Shown here: positions 1-10,587 of the stretch, in pieces
Layout: every line of letters begins with the position of its first letter
Position numbering within the stretch: the first letter of the stretch is position 1
Assembly (NCBI GenBank): GCA_034696485.1
Contig: JAQIWT010000037.1
Location: 1-49,687, forward strand
Reading direction: 5' to 3'
Length of the DNA stretch: 49,687 nt
From: Isohypsibius dastychi
Lineage: Eukaryota; Tardigrada; Eutardigrada; Parachela; Isohypsibiidae
The notes under the pieces: model-generated
The model's input: the letters and a program-made list of their open reading frames with translations, nothing else
Database searches by the model: none
Told to the model about the DNA's origin: nothing
Made by a program: the position numbers and the translations under genes

Positions 1-192
1 ACCTATATATACTACCAGCCTTCGGCTGCCAGCATATACCGGCTGTCGCTCTATCAGAGCCGAAACCTTATCGGAACTGCTTTTCGCGTGAGGCACTGGT
101 ATGGTTTATCTGGATCAGACCAAAAATGGGGGTGTTCTGCATTTTATAAAAACCCAGCTGTGTTCCGAATTGTTTTCTTTACTGGTACTTGA

Positions 193-313
193 TACATTTA
201 ACACATTCAACACATTTAACACATTTTTAACACATTTAACTCATTTTACACATTTAACACATTTTCAACACATTTAACACATTTAACACATTTTTTCTAA
301 TACATTTAACACT
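193..313. repeat. ACATTTAAC minisatellite
   Basis: About a dozen imperfect copies of a 9-base unit ACATTTAAC, with extra T runs between some copies. AT-rich and non-coding in appearance. Confidence 0.85.
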
Positions 314-1540
314 GCTACTCGTTGATGGATCCCAAAATCTACTACCGCTGAGTTCTGGTGGCACCAGTTCTGACTTACCACCTTGCAATCTCCAAATTCT
401 TTTCGCAGCTATTCGGTCGGCTATTTCTCCAACCAAGCTACAGTGTGGCGTGTCTGCTGTTACTTCGTTATTCTTTATTGCTTCTTGATGCTACGATAAC
501 CGCTTCACTTTATCCCTTCTGACCCCGTAGATAAGTAAAGCTTTGTTATCTCAAAAATCAAAACGTCTTTACCTTTATTCTCCCTTTTTTCACAACAGAT
601 TCCCTCTGATCTCGCTCAAATCACAATTTAATAATTCCAAATCAATTCTTCAACCGCGCCACTTGCGGTAAACTAATATCGAAATCTAAATTTCGAAGAC
701 TGAGAAACATCAAAAAAAGTTGTTGAGAAATCTCAAGGGTCAGATCTATCACATTATTCCTCACCGAAGCTTGTCAAACTTTCCACACAAAGGTCACGGC
801 GTATCCTCGCCGAAATTTCCGAGTCACAACAATTGGGCCAATCTCAGGTCTGCTTTATCCAATTTCAACACGATGGACATCGATATAGTAAATGTCCCGA
901 ATGAATAAAATGGTCCACATGAATTCCAAATAATTTTTCCGATCACGGAAAAATTTCCCCGTTGGGCGCCATGTCAAGAATACAGGGTTCAAGTTGTTTT
1001 CGTAATCAGCCGATTCCTCAAATTACCAGAGGTTAGTTCGGGTTGCCTAAGCCCGATGCGAATGAACTTTCAACTGTAAACTCAGAAACGACCAGAAGTA
1101 AAGCACCGCACGTTTTACTTCACAATAAGCATGAATCCAATTTATCCCGAATTCCAAATGATGGAAGGCGAGAATTGAACACAAGGACTCGACTTTTTAT
1201 ACGCCGATTAAAAATACGATGAACGATGACTATTCCCGGCCACCCCGATCTATGGAACATGATTTCCATTGTCGGCCACTGCCCCGTACAGGGAATAACG
1301 CACATGAGCATTTGCCATATACAGGGGTGGCCGGGAATTGTCGTCGTTCATCGTACAATAAATCAATAAAATTTGTAATACCCAGAAATGACGTTAGGAT
1401 GCTTTCGCCATTCCAGAAATCATGGTTATGAAAGTCGTTACATGGCCTCAATATCCCAGAAGCTGCCACACCGGAAGTTCGCCGTCCTGTTTGTTCATCT
1501 TGAAAGCAGTTTTGTTTGACTAAACACCTGTGTCATTGTT
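314..1540. other. No supported gene
   Basis: Only short open frames lie here, on both strands and without convincing splice joins. The 1219-1470 part reads open on both strands, but neither reading looks like a protein. Confidence 0.5.
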
Positions 1541-1543
1541 GCA

Positions 1544-2113
1544 TTGTTGCTAAGTTTGAATGGTTACACTCATTGCGATATGGTCTGTCATCATTCATCT
1601 TTATCTTTGCAGTCAGTGTTCGCGTTGATCATTGAAAGCCAACCATTTCAGTTTTGTTGTATGACACGTGTTTATTTTGTTGAATGGGTCTTTCATCCGT
1701 TTCGTACTGTTCCAAAAGTGCAACATGATGAAATAACCGGCGTTGAACAGCGAGGCAGATTGCATATGGAAAGTTAGGACAATTCGAATTGAATCAAATT
1801 TATGACGTTATTGAGAACACATCTGTTATCTGTTGACAGGGCCCCAGGCGCATGCCATCTTAAGCTTGCTTGAGTTTGCAACACCGAAGCACATTATTGA
1901 AGTGTCTGACGTCGTTGGTGGCACGAAACTGCTAAGCTTAACTTTTGTTGGACCTGTTGTTATTGGTGGATTCAGACGATTGATATTTGCTCGAGCTATC
2001 TTTGGTCGTATTGGTCCACGAACAACGAGACGAACGGACTCCTTGCGGTTTTCATAGTTCATAAACAATGTGTATCGGTAATCATCAAAGTCTTCGAAGC
2101 CTTTATGGTTCAT
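1544..2113. CDS. Coding-like segment, strand unresolved
   Basis: On the plus strand an open frame ends at a possible donor (GGAAA|GTTAGG, intron from 1773). It joins in phase across 67 bases to an acceptor at 1839 and an exon 1840-2057 ending in TAG. The joined product has a hydrophobic, arginine-rich end (about residues LTFVGPVVIGGFRRLIFAR). On the minus strand 1826-2113 is also open, with ATG, 95 codons and mostly CCA proline codons. Both readings have plausible composition, so the strand cannot be chosen by eye. No family is recognised. Confidence 0.3.
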
Positions 2114-2399
2114 GGTAGTCGTTAAACAACGAAGTAGTCGGACGTGTCAAAGTGCTCCTAGTTGTCTTGCGGTGGTTCTTTTCATTTCGGCCTAAATGAG
2201 CTGCCATACAATTCCGTGCCACGTTCATTCGCATGGCCAGTCTCGGACTCGCAAAACCTGCCATACCAGAAGCGATGGTATGAGAAGATCGCAAACCTTA
2301 TAAGAACAACTTCAACCGTGCGAAAACTGTCAAGGACTCAAAGGAATCAAAAGAATCAAGAGTTTCATAGAACAATGTCTGGTTTCTACTGAAATTGTA

Positions 2400-3040
2400 A
2401 TTTCCAAGGACTATCTAAAACTGACGCCGGTTTTGGAAAGCGAGTGTTATCTGTAGCTTGACTACAATGCTTTCACGCTCATATATTCCCGTTCGGTATA
2501 CTGGAACCACTGATTCTCAGCGTGTAGTTGGACTACATAACGCAATCAGACACTGAGACCAACAGGCTGGTTCATTTCTTGAGTGGTGCGAACCATATTT
2601 TACTGCTACCGCGGGATTCATATGAACGGAAGATAACACCGAGAGCCATCCACCGGTTTCTGTCCACATCAGAAAAAAGTAAATCTGAGGTCTTTATAAA
2701 TGGTTTGGCTCAGTTTTCCAATAAAACAGTAAAAAAACCAACAAACGTACATTAAATATAGCGGTGGTTCGATCAGTATTAACATAATGGTGTATGTAAT
2801 CAGAAATGCATGTCCTTCAGTTTTATAACACTATTAAGGGAATTGCTCGCAAATCAGAGCACAAATTGTAGCAGAGGCAACGCGAATACTCCCTGCTTTA
2901 TTTCCTGACTACCAATATTACCAAGTCCGGTTGCGTATCCCATACAGCTCACGAGAGACTCAAACTTTCTGGATTTTCATTCCAGTTTACCCTGTTGATT
3001 TTCTTCATTGGCAATCTCGGTGACTGTGGACATGGTACCC
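2400..3040. other. No supported gene
   Basis: A 75-codon plus-strand frame at 2528-2755 is the longest thing here; it lacks an ATG and splice support. Nothing else is seen. Confidence 0.45.
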
Positions 3041-3059
3041 TTAACTTGTGATTAAACCA

Positions 3060-3260
3060 TCAGATATCCTGTATTGACAGGATCTCGGACAATCTGCTCC
3101 AACTTTGTTCATCATCTGCTGGAACCAGTGTGACCGTGATTGTAGGCGTTGAGGGAAGCCCAATCTGGGGCATGACCACGCCATTTGTACTTCCAGAATT
3201 CTCAATGATAACATTCTGAAGAACAGATGGTTCAACAAAGATAGAAGCAAATAACAGCAT
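3060..3260 (-). CDS. Small ORF, 66 residues, unknown
   Basis: A minus-strand frame starts with a true ATG at 3258-3260 and ends at TGA after 66 codons. The first residues (MLLFASIFVEPSVLQ) are hydrophobic and could be a weak signal peptide or a membrane-facing helix. The rest is Thr/Pro/Val-rich and then acidic (VPADDEQSW), with GTT/CCA-type codons that look used. No splice sites are needed. It could be a short gene or one exon of a longer gene. No family is recognised. Confidence 0.33.
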   Translation of the reverse strand: MLLFASIFVEPSVLQNVIIENSGSTNGVVMPQIGLPSTPTITVTLVPADDEQSWSRLSEILSIQDI

Positions 3261-3321
3261 TGTTCGAATACTGAATTCTCCTGGTACTCGCTTTTCGGAA
3301 TATCTGACCCGATGTTCTGAA

Positions 3322-3370
3322 TCGTATACCGTATACCTTGTGCGTATGCCGTATACCGTATACCGTATAT
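3322..3370. repeat. CGTATAC tandem repeat
   Basis: Seven-base units CGTATAC (containing the palindrome GTATAC) repeat six to seven times with one diverged stretch in the middle. Confidence 0.75.
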
Positions 3371-3429
3371 CCTTTGCTCGGTTTGATTCTACTAAGCTGC
3401 TGATCGAATTCCTGGATTTGGCTCACGAT

Positions 3430-4240
3430 AAGAAATTAATAAACAAGCCATTTCGAAATTATTAGCAGTCTACCATAATCCGTTTCATTCACATGGAAAA
3501 CAAGGGGAACAATTGAGTTCACGTGGGAGTTTTGACGGGGAGCTCGTTTTCACTCGGGCTGTGTCTGCTGAGATGTGAAATGATCTCGATCGCGATAATT
3601 GATTATTGAAACAATTTCAGTACGCGCGACCCACAGGTATTGGTACTGTAGCACCAGAAACATAAATTGGAAAGGAGAGAATTCAACAAATTTTCAGGAG
3701 AAGCTCGACGTGAGTGAGAGACAATGCCAATTCTCAAACTGAGTTACCACCGGAAGAATTCAGTGATTTGGGGTGAGAACCTTCGTACATTTCATCTCCT
3801 CCCTCACCCGAGCCGAAGGTGAGGGGAGCACTTGTATTCCTGTACCCGAAAAGTTGTGGAACCGTAGAGCAGTGCGAAACGCGCGATGTATATTCCTACC
3901 TCCGCACTAGCATTGCAAAACTCGTCCGAAAATCGATCAATCAAACCTTTGCTACATTAATTCAATTTTAAATGAAAAAATAAATAAAAATGAAACAAAT
4001 CAGCGTGGGCAAACATCACAATATCGTGAAATCACAAAACTTAAACATCAGAAATCTTGAATCGATGAAACTAGGAACAAATCAAATAATCCAGCAAAAA
4101 AATTTTTATTTCAGGGCCAAGAAAGAGATTCTAGAAATATACCTACGTTAAAATGGAATCTTTCCTTATAATCTGACAAACGTCAGATCATCATGTCCAC
4201 CCTGAATTCATCTCTCATTCAGCGGCTCGTTTTCTAAGCA
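3430..4240. other. No supported gene
   Basis: No long open frame on either strand and no convincing exon. 3961-4140 is A-rich. Nothing else is seen. Confidence 0.5.
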
Positions 4241-4261
4241 TCATGTTGTCTTCCGGTTGTT

Positions 4262-4496
4262 TTCGTCACTTCCTGTCGTTTTGGGTACGGAAATGATTTT
4301 GGGTACGTACGTCATTTTGGGTAAGTACGCACGTCTTTTCGTGTACGGACGTAATTTTGGGTGCGTACGTAATCCTGGGTACGTACGCACGTTTTTTGAG
4401 CACGTACGTAATTTTTGTACGTAGGTCATTCTGGGTCTGTACGCACGTTTTTTTGTATACTTACGTAATTTTGGGTACGTACGTCGTTTAAGTTAG
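4262..4496. repeat. 18-base ACGT-rich minisatellite
   Basis: Degenerate copies of a unit close to TTTTGGGTACGTACGTCA, about 18 bases, some with CGCACG in place of CGTACG. Because the period is a multiple of three, the minus strand stays open and reads as repeats of TYVPK-like words. That frame is a by-product of the repeat rather than evidence of a gene. Confidence 0.8.
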
Positions 4497-4842
4497 CGTA
4501 TCATACTTAACGCAGGCGACGGGGGAGTCAGGAAGCCCGGGGGGTCGGGTTTAAACTTTTAAAACTTCCTTAACATAGAAGTCTATGGGTATATTTTGGG
4601 AGGCGTGGCTTCAGCCTTGGTTACCATTGGGGGTCCGACCAACCGACCAATGGGATTAACTTTTTAAAACTCTTCACCATTGGGTCTCCCTAGCTCCCTA
4701 TTGGATAGACGGACTGTGGGTCCCCCCCCCCCTTGGGAGGGTGGACAAAAAAAAGAAATCTTGAAACTGAAACAATGGGAAGAAGGCCGTCCAATCAAAA
4801 AACTTTGGTAGATACCTTGGAATGCGAAGCGAGAACATCCTC

Positions 4843-5037
4843 TCAGCCTTTCTCCTCGTCAGCCCTGGGTTTTATTCGCTCAAAATCAAGCAGCTCTGCC
4901 TCCAGGTCCCAATCTTCCCATTGAACTCGATCGACATCGGGGCCAACCGAAGGAAAACGATCAGGCGGTCGTATATCTATGCGCTTCTTGTCATCTAGCG
5001 ATGTCTGCTCCGCTGAGGAGTTCAAAGCCGGAAACAG
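4843..5037 (-). CDS. Acidic C-terminal exon, unknown protein
   Basis: A minus-strand frame opens right after a possible acceptor (GTACTCCAG at the 5037/5038 boundary) and runs 64 codons to TGA at 4843. The product is strongly acidic with well-spaced charges, including DWDLEAELLDFERIKPRADE near the end. It has no in-frame ATG near its 5' end, so it reads as a last exon; the upstream exon was not found because the GTCCAC repeat array lies there. Composition suggests a soluble nuclear or cytoplasmic protein, but no family is recognised. Confidence 0.4.
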   Translation of the reverse strand: MFPALNSSAEQTSLDDKKRIDIRPPDRFPSVGPDVDRVQWEDWDLEAELLDFERIKPRADEEKG

Positions 5038-5134
5038 CTGGAGTACGACTAGTAGGTTTATCTAACAGTGACACACCTGATAAGAGAAAACCAGGCTATA
5101 TCTTGCATGGAAAACTTTGACTGTCACAATATGA

Positions 5135-5580
5135 TACGCAGTGCAGGTAGTTCACCAGCACCACACAGCCAACACAGTCCACCTAGTCTACATCGGTCAA
5201 CAAGGTCCACAATGTTCACGAGGTCCACCAAGTCCACTGCAGTCAACACATTCCACTGCGGTCCACGTAGTCCACATAGTCCACAGCGGTCCACACAGTT
5301 CACTCAGTCCACCACGTCCACCATGTCCACAAGAATTGAGGTACCTTGTTAACAAAGTGGATTGTGTGCACCGCTGTGGACATAGTGAACTGCTGTGGAC
5401 ATGGTGTCCTTTGTGAACCGCTGTGGACTACGGAATGTGTAGTCCTGGTTGACCGTGTGGACTGGGTCGACCACTGTGGACTGTGTGGACTGGGAGGACC
5501 GCTGTGGACTGAGTGGACTATGTCGACCGCTGTGGGTTTGATGGACTGCGTGCACGGGTGGACTACGTGGATCTCTGTTG
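5135..5580. repeat. GTCCAC minisatellite with inverted halves
   Basis: The left half (about 5135-5335) is built of GTCCAC plus three variable bases. The right half (about 5350-5580) is built of the reverse complement, GTGGAC plus variable bases. Longer blocks also match in inverted order, for example CCACAGCGG on the left and CCGCTGTGG on the right. The centre of symmetry is near 5340. Open frames through both halves are produced by the repeat. Confidence 0.85.
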
Positions 5581-5639
5581 ACTGTATGCCCCTTGTGTGT
5601 TATGTGGTATCTGAAGGCTTCCATTTTTCACTGTGAGCA

Positions 5640-6290
5640 ATTGTTTGTGGCTCGCGAATGCTAAGAAGTTCACCAGTCCACAAGTTCTGTACAAAACGTG
5701 CAGTATCTATCCCCCTGAAAGCTCGACAAGTAGAAGCTCCTACTATTGCTTTCGAAGTTCTGCTTCTCTGTCCCTCATCAGCCACAAATTATTTTGAGAT
5801 GAGAGCACAGAGTCCCTGAATCTATATTGATCGTATAGCGCGCACGAGAAATTTGTATGCTCGAGTAATTCTAGGTCGGCCCCAGGCAATCCATGCTTTC
5901 CATGTTGGATAATTACGTGATCCTGATCCTTGCAACAGCGAAGTATGAATTCACCTCAAGGTAACGGATGTGATTTCATCTCGCATGAACCACCATCTGA
6001 CAAGCAAACGTGCATAACCCGAAAATTTAGATTTCAAAACAGAAAAGTGCAAACGGTAGCTTTTTTTCGCTGATATTCATGTGACTGATGAGGCGGGTGT
6101 TTTTGGGCTTATGGGAGGGAAACAGGGAAAAAAGAAGCTAAATGGTCCTTTGCTGTGAGCAGCGGGGCTTACGTATGCAGACTGAAGGGGTTCACAACTT
6201 CAAACTTGCACGACTTTGAAGCATCATTTTAATACCTACCTAATATAATATCTACCATTTGCAGAAACACGGATCATCATCAGAATCTCG
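5640..6290. other. Gene-poor stretch
   Basis: The minus strand is open at 5600-5785 (61 codons, no family recognised), just beyond the repeat array. From 5800 to 6290 I see no gene. Confidence 0.4.
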
Positions 6291-6298
6291 GTATGTCT

Positions 6299-6676
6299 TT
6301 AGCAGGTTTTTGAATCGTATACCGGCACTCTGGACCAGCTGAGCAAATTTTGATATGACGTGTCAGCAGAGGAATTCATTTGTAACTTTGCTGAAAATAG
6401 CGAAGGGTTAGTGGCTGACACTGCCATTTTGCTGAACTTTTGTTGAACGATCCTGCTGGGAAAGGGTGCTTGGCCATTGTACATGCTCTTTACAATGACG
6501 AACCGAAAGTCATTTTGCCCCATGAACTTGTTACCGTACAAGTTCTGTACAGCGACCAACACACACACGGAGATTGACTTGACAATCATACCATTCTTGA
6601 ACAAACGGCCTCGCGTTTTCGAGTATTTTGGCTGCAAATCCGTGTACGACGTTAGTAATTCAGATACTCTGGACAT
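6299..6676 (-). CDS. 125-residue ORF, unknown
   Basis: An uninterrupted minus-strand frame with a true ATG at 6674-6676 and a TAA end, 125 residues. Codon use looks used (AAG, TTC, GTC and AAC are frequent). A hydrophobic stretch (about residues 30-45, MIVKSISVCVLVAVQNLYG) could be one membrane helix or a buried strand. The C-terminal half is Ser/Ala/Gln-rich and polar, ending in a cysteine. The overlapping plus-strand frame at 6477-6791 looks less protein-like. It lies downstream of the broken nuclease on the same strand. No homologous family is recognised. Confidence 0.42.
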   Translation of the reverse strand: MSRVSELLTSYTDLQPKYSKTRGRLFKNGMIVKSISVCVLVAVQNLYGNKFMGQNDFRFVIVKSMYNGQAPFPSRIVQQKFSKMAVSATNPSLFSAKLQMNSSADTSYQNLLSWSRVPVYDSKTC

Positions 6677-7113
6677 TATTCATACTCCTCATAAACGGAG
6701 CCCAGCTGAAAGTCGGAAATACCTTGTGGCAAAGAATTCATCCAAACACGATCATAGAAATAAACAAGATAAACTTATCGAGGAACTTTAACCGAAATGC
6801 GGGAGCAATACTCGGTCGCTACAAAAACCCGGAACCTTGTGAGGCACGTATTAAAAGCAGGAGATTTCTGCTCCAGGAAACTGTAAGTCAAAAACTAACA
6901 TAATGCATGGTTTTAATGAAATGGACTGATTGGTAGCAGCTTGAAATCACTTTTGAGTGGTAGGAAAACATCTTCGATGGCGAAGAGCTGAGAGCTGAGT
7001 CGGTATGACAACCGAGGAATGAATCCTACACCAACGCCAGCAAGAAAGAATTTCTAGACATCCCCGAGGCGACTTACCTTGTTGAACGTTGAGTCAATGA
7101 AAAACTCTTTCAT

Positions 7114-8973
7114 TTACCTCATATCCTGGAATATGTTTTGGGCTTGAGAAGAAGCTGTGCTAAGCCTTATCCGGAAATCATCTCGACCAACGTAGATAAT
7201 TTGATGATGGATTGCAGTAGTTTGAAATTGGTTGAGTAACCCGCCTTTGTAACACTGAGTAACAACATCCCCAATTGTAGAGAGTGGTGCCTTGGTTACG
7301 AAGTTTTCTTGAATAACCTTCTGAATATTTTGTGTCAATGAAAATTTTCAAGTGATATCTAAACTAGCGAAAACTCGGAGGATATGGTCGGCTGTTCTCA
7401 TTCGTCTCAGCAGAGCTCTGTATTGGCCGAGTTGAGCGAAGAACATGGGCTCCTTCCCAGAATCATCAGGTGTGGTAGTGTTTCGAAGTCTTTTGTCAAT
7501 CCACGACTTTGACTATGTTTCGTAATCAATAAGGTCGATTCCGTTCAGGTCACTATCAGGTTTCACATAGATTTCATCTATTTCACCCACGAGAACGATG
7601 TTCTTGATTGTTCTTGCGGGCAGCACAGCTAAATTGAGGAGGAAGCCAAACACCGGTATTTCACGTTCGCGAGCTCGTAAATTGAAAGAAGTTGCTGTGA
7701 TCATTCGGTGAGCTGAAACCGCAAAATATTGAAAAATCAATGACAGTGTCGCATTCATTGCCGGCTGGCATGATGGTACTGTCTTTTAGCCGGGAGTACT
7801 GATGTTTCGCTGAAACAAAAACCGGATTAATGAGGAGGACAGGTTTCAAGCCACTTTGAACGTCTGTTTGGCCTTTGGTGGAAGAGAAACTCTTTCTTCA
7901 AATGTTTATATACCTGAATAATGTTTATATATATGTTATATATAATAGATTAAGCGCCTGGGCTCTTAATCGGTGAATTACGGTACATCATCGTGAAATT
8001 TTCAGATCGTTATAAGCAACGTAGTGTGGTACTTCTGGTAATTCATAGGCGCCTGTAGCTGGCAGAAGTATTCCCCTGCATTCCAGTTACCCATGGAACT
8101 CTAAATAAACCAAGAACTTTCCTTAATTTGTCCGTTAGAAACAAACTTTAAGTTTCTCTCGCTAACCAAGATACAGGGGAGAACCATCGCCGGCTCCGAT
8201 CGCCATCGGTTTGGTGAAAAAAAGTTCTGTCCTGTAAACATAGCTAACGCGAAAGCAATTGCTGTTCCAGAATCGTTTTATGCCGAATCCTGACGATGAC
8301 GACCCGGGTATCCGTGACAAAAATTGTTCCGGTCAACACCCAAAAAGTGGAATGGTTTCGAAACAGTAAACTCACCTTTCTTCAACCGCAGCGTTGAATT
8401 TGGTTTTATTTACCGCCTCGGACAAATCTCTAGGCAACGAAAGTGAGCATTCTACTGTCCTGTTTATTCTTCCAAATGCATTGCCATTGCTGTCAGCATA
8501 TTCCCTCTTTATTTTCATATCAAGCCACTTCATATAATCCCTGAAAATATTTTTGAGAAGAATCTTTTCCCGATGTACAGAAGTATGCATCGTGAACTTA
8601 AAATGCCATCGGCACATCGAGAACAGGTTTTTAATTCCTGCCACTTCGTCGGCTTTCTTGGCCAGATTCGTAAAATATTCTTTTGACAGTTTCTCACACG
8701 TTTTAGAAAAAAATGTAGCATATTCTTGGGAACGAATGAAATTCAAACTCACTCTTGTCAATAACCTTGTTCTCTGTGGAAGACCACGGTCATGAGATTT
8801 TCCGTAAATTTCGATAGTCTCAGGAATGAATTAATCGCATTCTGAAGAACCATAGTCAGTGTATGTGAAGTACATAATGACTTCAGGAGAAACACGAAAC
8901 GCACAAAATCAATTTCACAAGCGTATGAACAATGAGTCCATATCCATAAATTTATCATCCTTGACATACGCAT
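7114..8973 (-). pseudogene. EXO5-like PD-(D/E)XK nuclease, copy 1, broken
   Basis: Several minus-strand exons line up with copy 2 at 34.6-35.6 kb. Exon 1 (to about 8757) carries TGA at 8758-8760 where copy 2 has CGA, just before a shared donor (CAAGA|GTGAGT). A helical exon follows (8366-8733), ending at GAAAG|GTGAGT. The nuclease core is at 7516-7712: REIPVFG, then VGEIDEIYVKP, then LIDYET, then a stop at 7513-7515. Past the stop the frame continues in pieces with AQLGQY. The order VFG / GxxDE / IDxKT / QxxxY is what EXO5/Dem1 and other RecB-like nucleases show; those enzymes degrade single-stranded DNA. Here the motif-III lysine is glutamate (7519-7521). EXO5 is my best family guess; MGME1 is the alternative. 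Confidence 0.55.
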
Positions 8974-9512
8974 GTTTTGAAGATAAAATCCTGGTAATTC
9001 AGTGCTAAGAAATTGTCGAACTTGTTTGGTTTCAAAGAAGGCAGCACTATGCCAGTCGAAGCGTCATCTGCAAGACTACTGAGCCTCATTGCCGGGGATA
9101 AAACACATCGGGAAGCAGAGATTAACATTTTATTTCTCGACATTCTGAGAACAATCGCAATGAAAGTGCACCAATCTTCCACAACTTGGAAATAGAAAAG
9201 CGCAATTTCACTCATCTTCTGAATTTGCACCGCACAGAGAGTCTCATGCGAATAAATGAAGCGAAAAAAAGTGGTGATCATAACGTCATTGCTGCAGCTG
9301 TGGGGCGGGGCATAGTTGCCAGAGAATTGCTGGGAGAACCGTAGCAAGTATGCGAGCCCATGCACTTCGGCATTGTCAAATTTCACCGCCAACATCCGGT
9401 CTGTTTCGGTGCGAAGCAATAATGAAATCGGTTCTTTCCAACTCTTCCAGCAAACGAAATTTTGTTCGATGTTAATTCGAAGGAAATCGATGTACCGACT
9501 AAAACACCACAT
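8955..9512 (-). CDS. 185-residue ORF, possibly MRG-domain-like
   Basis: Uninterrupted minus-strand frame with a true ATG at 9510-9512. Residues about 40-75 (LLLRTETDRMLAV ... EVHGLAYLLRFSQQFSG) loosely resemble the part of MRG (MORF4/MRG15) domains that reads YGxxHLLRLFVxLPxLL. That is a weak visual match and no chromodomain is seen. It starts six bases beyond the stop of the neighbouring secreted gene, on the same strand, and its last third lies inside the segment duplicated at 35.6-35.9 kb. It could equally be an exon of the broken nuclease gene, or a chance frame. Confidence 0.3.
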   Translation of the reverse strand: MWCFSRYIDFLRINIEQNFVCWKSWKEPISLLLRTETDRMLAVKFDNAEVHGLAYLLRFSQQFSGNYAPPHSCSNDVMITTFFRFIYSHETLCAVQIQKMSEIALFYFQVVEDWCTFIAIVLRMSRNKMLISASRCVLSPAMRLSSLADDASTGIVLPSLKPNKFDNFLALNYQDFIFKTCVCQG

Positions 9513-9517
9513 TAAAA

Positions 9518-10097
9518 TCAGTGGAGGAAACGTTTCGAATAAACTAAGACAGCTAACTCTGGATTCAACAATTTCAAGCCCCCAGTTGGAACGAACGTAT
9601 TTGCCCGGAAGATGTTGTCCAAAAGAGAAAGTTCACCTTGTTCTCTTTTATTACTGTAAGAATCTAATCGAAGGTCACCCTAAAGAAACATATACAGATT
9701 TGCACGAGTTGAAATGAAATATATTTCATACCTGTCCAGGTTCATGCGGCTCGGGTTTTCCGATTGTAGTGTGACAGTATTCGATTGTATCTCGGCGTCG
9801 CTTGATGTTGGCAAACCTGCGCTTGTTTACGGCCTGGCTGGAAAAACTGAGTGGCTCAACTCGCTCATCACCACCGGCCTAAAAAATATGAAAGACGATG
9901 AGACAAGTGCGCAAGGCCGCTATCAAGCAGAAATACAAACAAACGACAATGTTGGAAAATTCAGGAGGATCAACGGGTGCAGAAAGTCCATTGTTAACAT
10001 CCACCTGAAAGCGACGAGGATGATTAGGACGGCCAAGATCATGTCGGGAAAGAAACGCGAACAAAAAAACTATTCCGATCATCTCGGAATACTTCAT
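9518..10097 (-). CDS. Three-exon secreted protein, 153 residues
   Basis: A clean spliced gene. Exon 1 is 10097-9945, exon 2 is 9878-9732 and exon 3 is 9679-9518 (TGA). Introns are 66 and 52 bases, with donors GTC|GTTTGT and CAG|GTATGA and acceptors TTTTTAG and TTCTTTAG; all joins are in phase 0. A TTTCAG acceptor at 10119-10124 sits 21 bases before the ATG and suggests spliced-leader addition. The N-terminus MKYSEMIGIVFLFAFLS looks like a signal peptide. The mature part is basic in the middle (KRRFANIKRRRD), has one cysteine in exon 2 and ends in YSKRFLH. No domain is recognised. Possible roles include a secreted peptide precursor, since dibasic sites are present. A long open frame on the opposite strand is a shadow. 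Confidence 0.65.
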
Positions 10098-10587
10098 TAC
10101 GATCCATGTCGTGAAATACTGAAAGGGACGACCTCGAAAAAGAGCGATTTAAGTGCTAGTCAACGAAAGATAGGCAGAACTAGAGATGAACGGAAAGTAT
10201 GGATTTGTATTTCTTGCTTGAATTCTCAGGTGTTCTTGATTTTCTATTTTGTTGTTGACTGAATTTGATCAGCGATATTATCTTGGCATAATGAGTTAAA
10301 AAATGAATATTGCATTGAATTCGATTGTTTCAGAATTTACAATGGCGAGAGTTATGAGTGAGTTATGTTGTATTCATCGAAACAGTGTTGTATGAATGAT
10401 TGTTTTTTGGCGTTTTGAACAGGAGGGACGGGGTGCTCGATATAGCATTCCTTTTCTTACATGTTTTCTTTCTGTTAAGGTATGGATATTTCTCACGATG
10501 GACGGCTTGCCGTTCCCTAGCCTTATTGCCTCATTCGGTTTATGGTTGCGTTTTGCTGTCTGGACTTGTTGACAACTGGTTTTCATT

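Noticed and set aside
4241-4429. Minus-strand frame with repeated TYVPK words
   Set aside because: Generated by the 18-base minisatellite; no start context or conservation signal.
5068-5636. Several 90-codon frames on both strands
   Set aside because: All lie in the GTCCAC/GTGGAC array, where the repeat itself keeps frames open.
8955-9512. Firm call of an MRG15-type chromatin protein
   Set aside because: Only one short stretch resembles the MRG domain and there is no chromodomain. Kept as a tentative remark.
9714-10262. Plus-strand open frame of 182 codons
   Set aside because: It lies opposite a minus-strand gene whose three exons join in phase with good splice sites and a signal peptide. 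The plus frame lacks any such structure and is best explained as a shadow.
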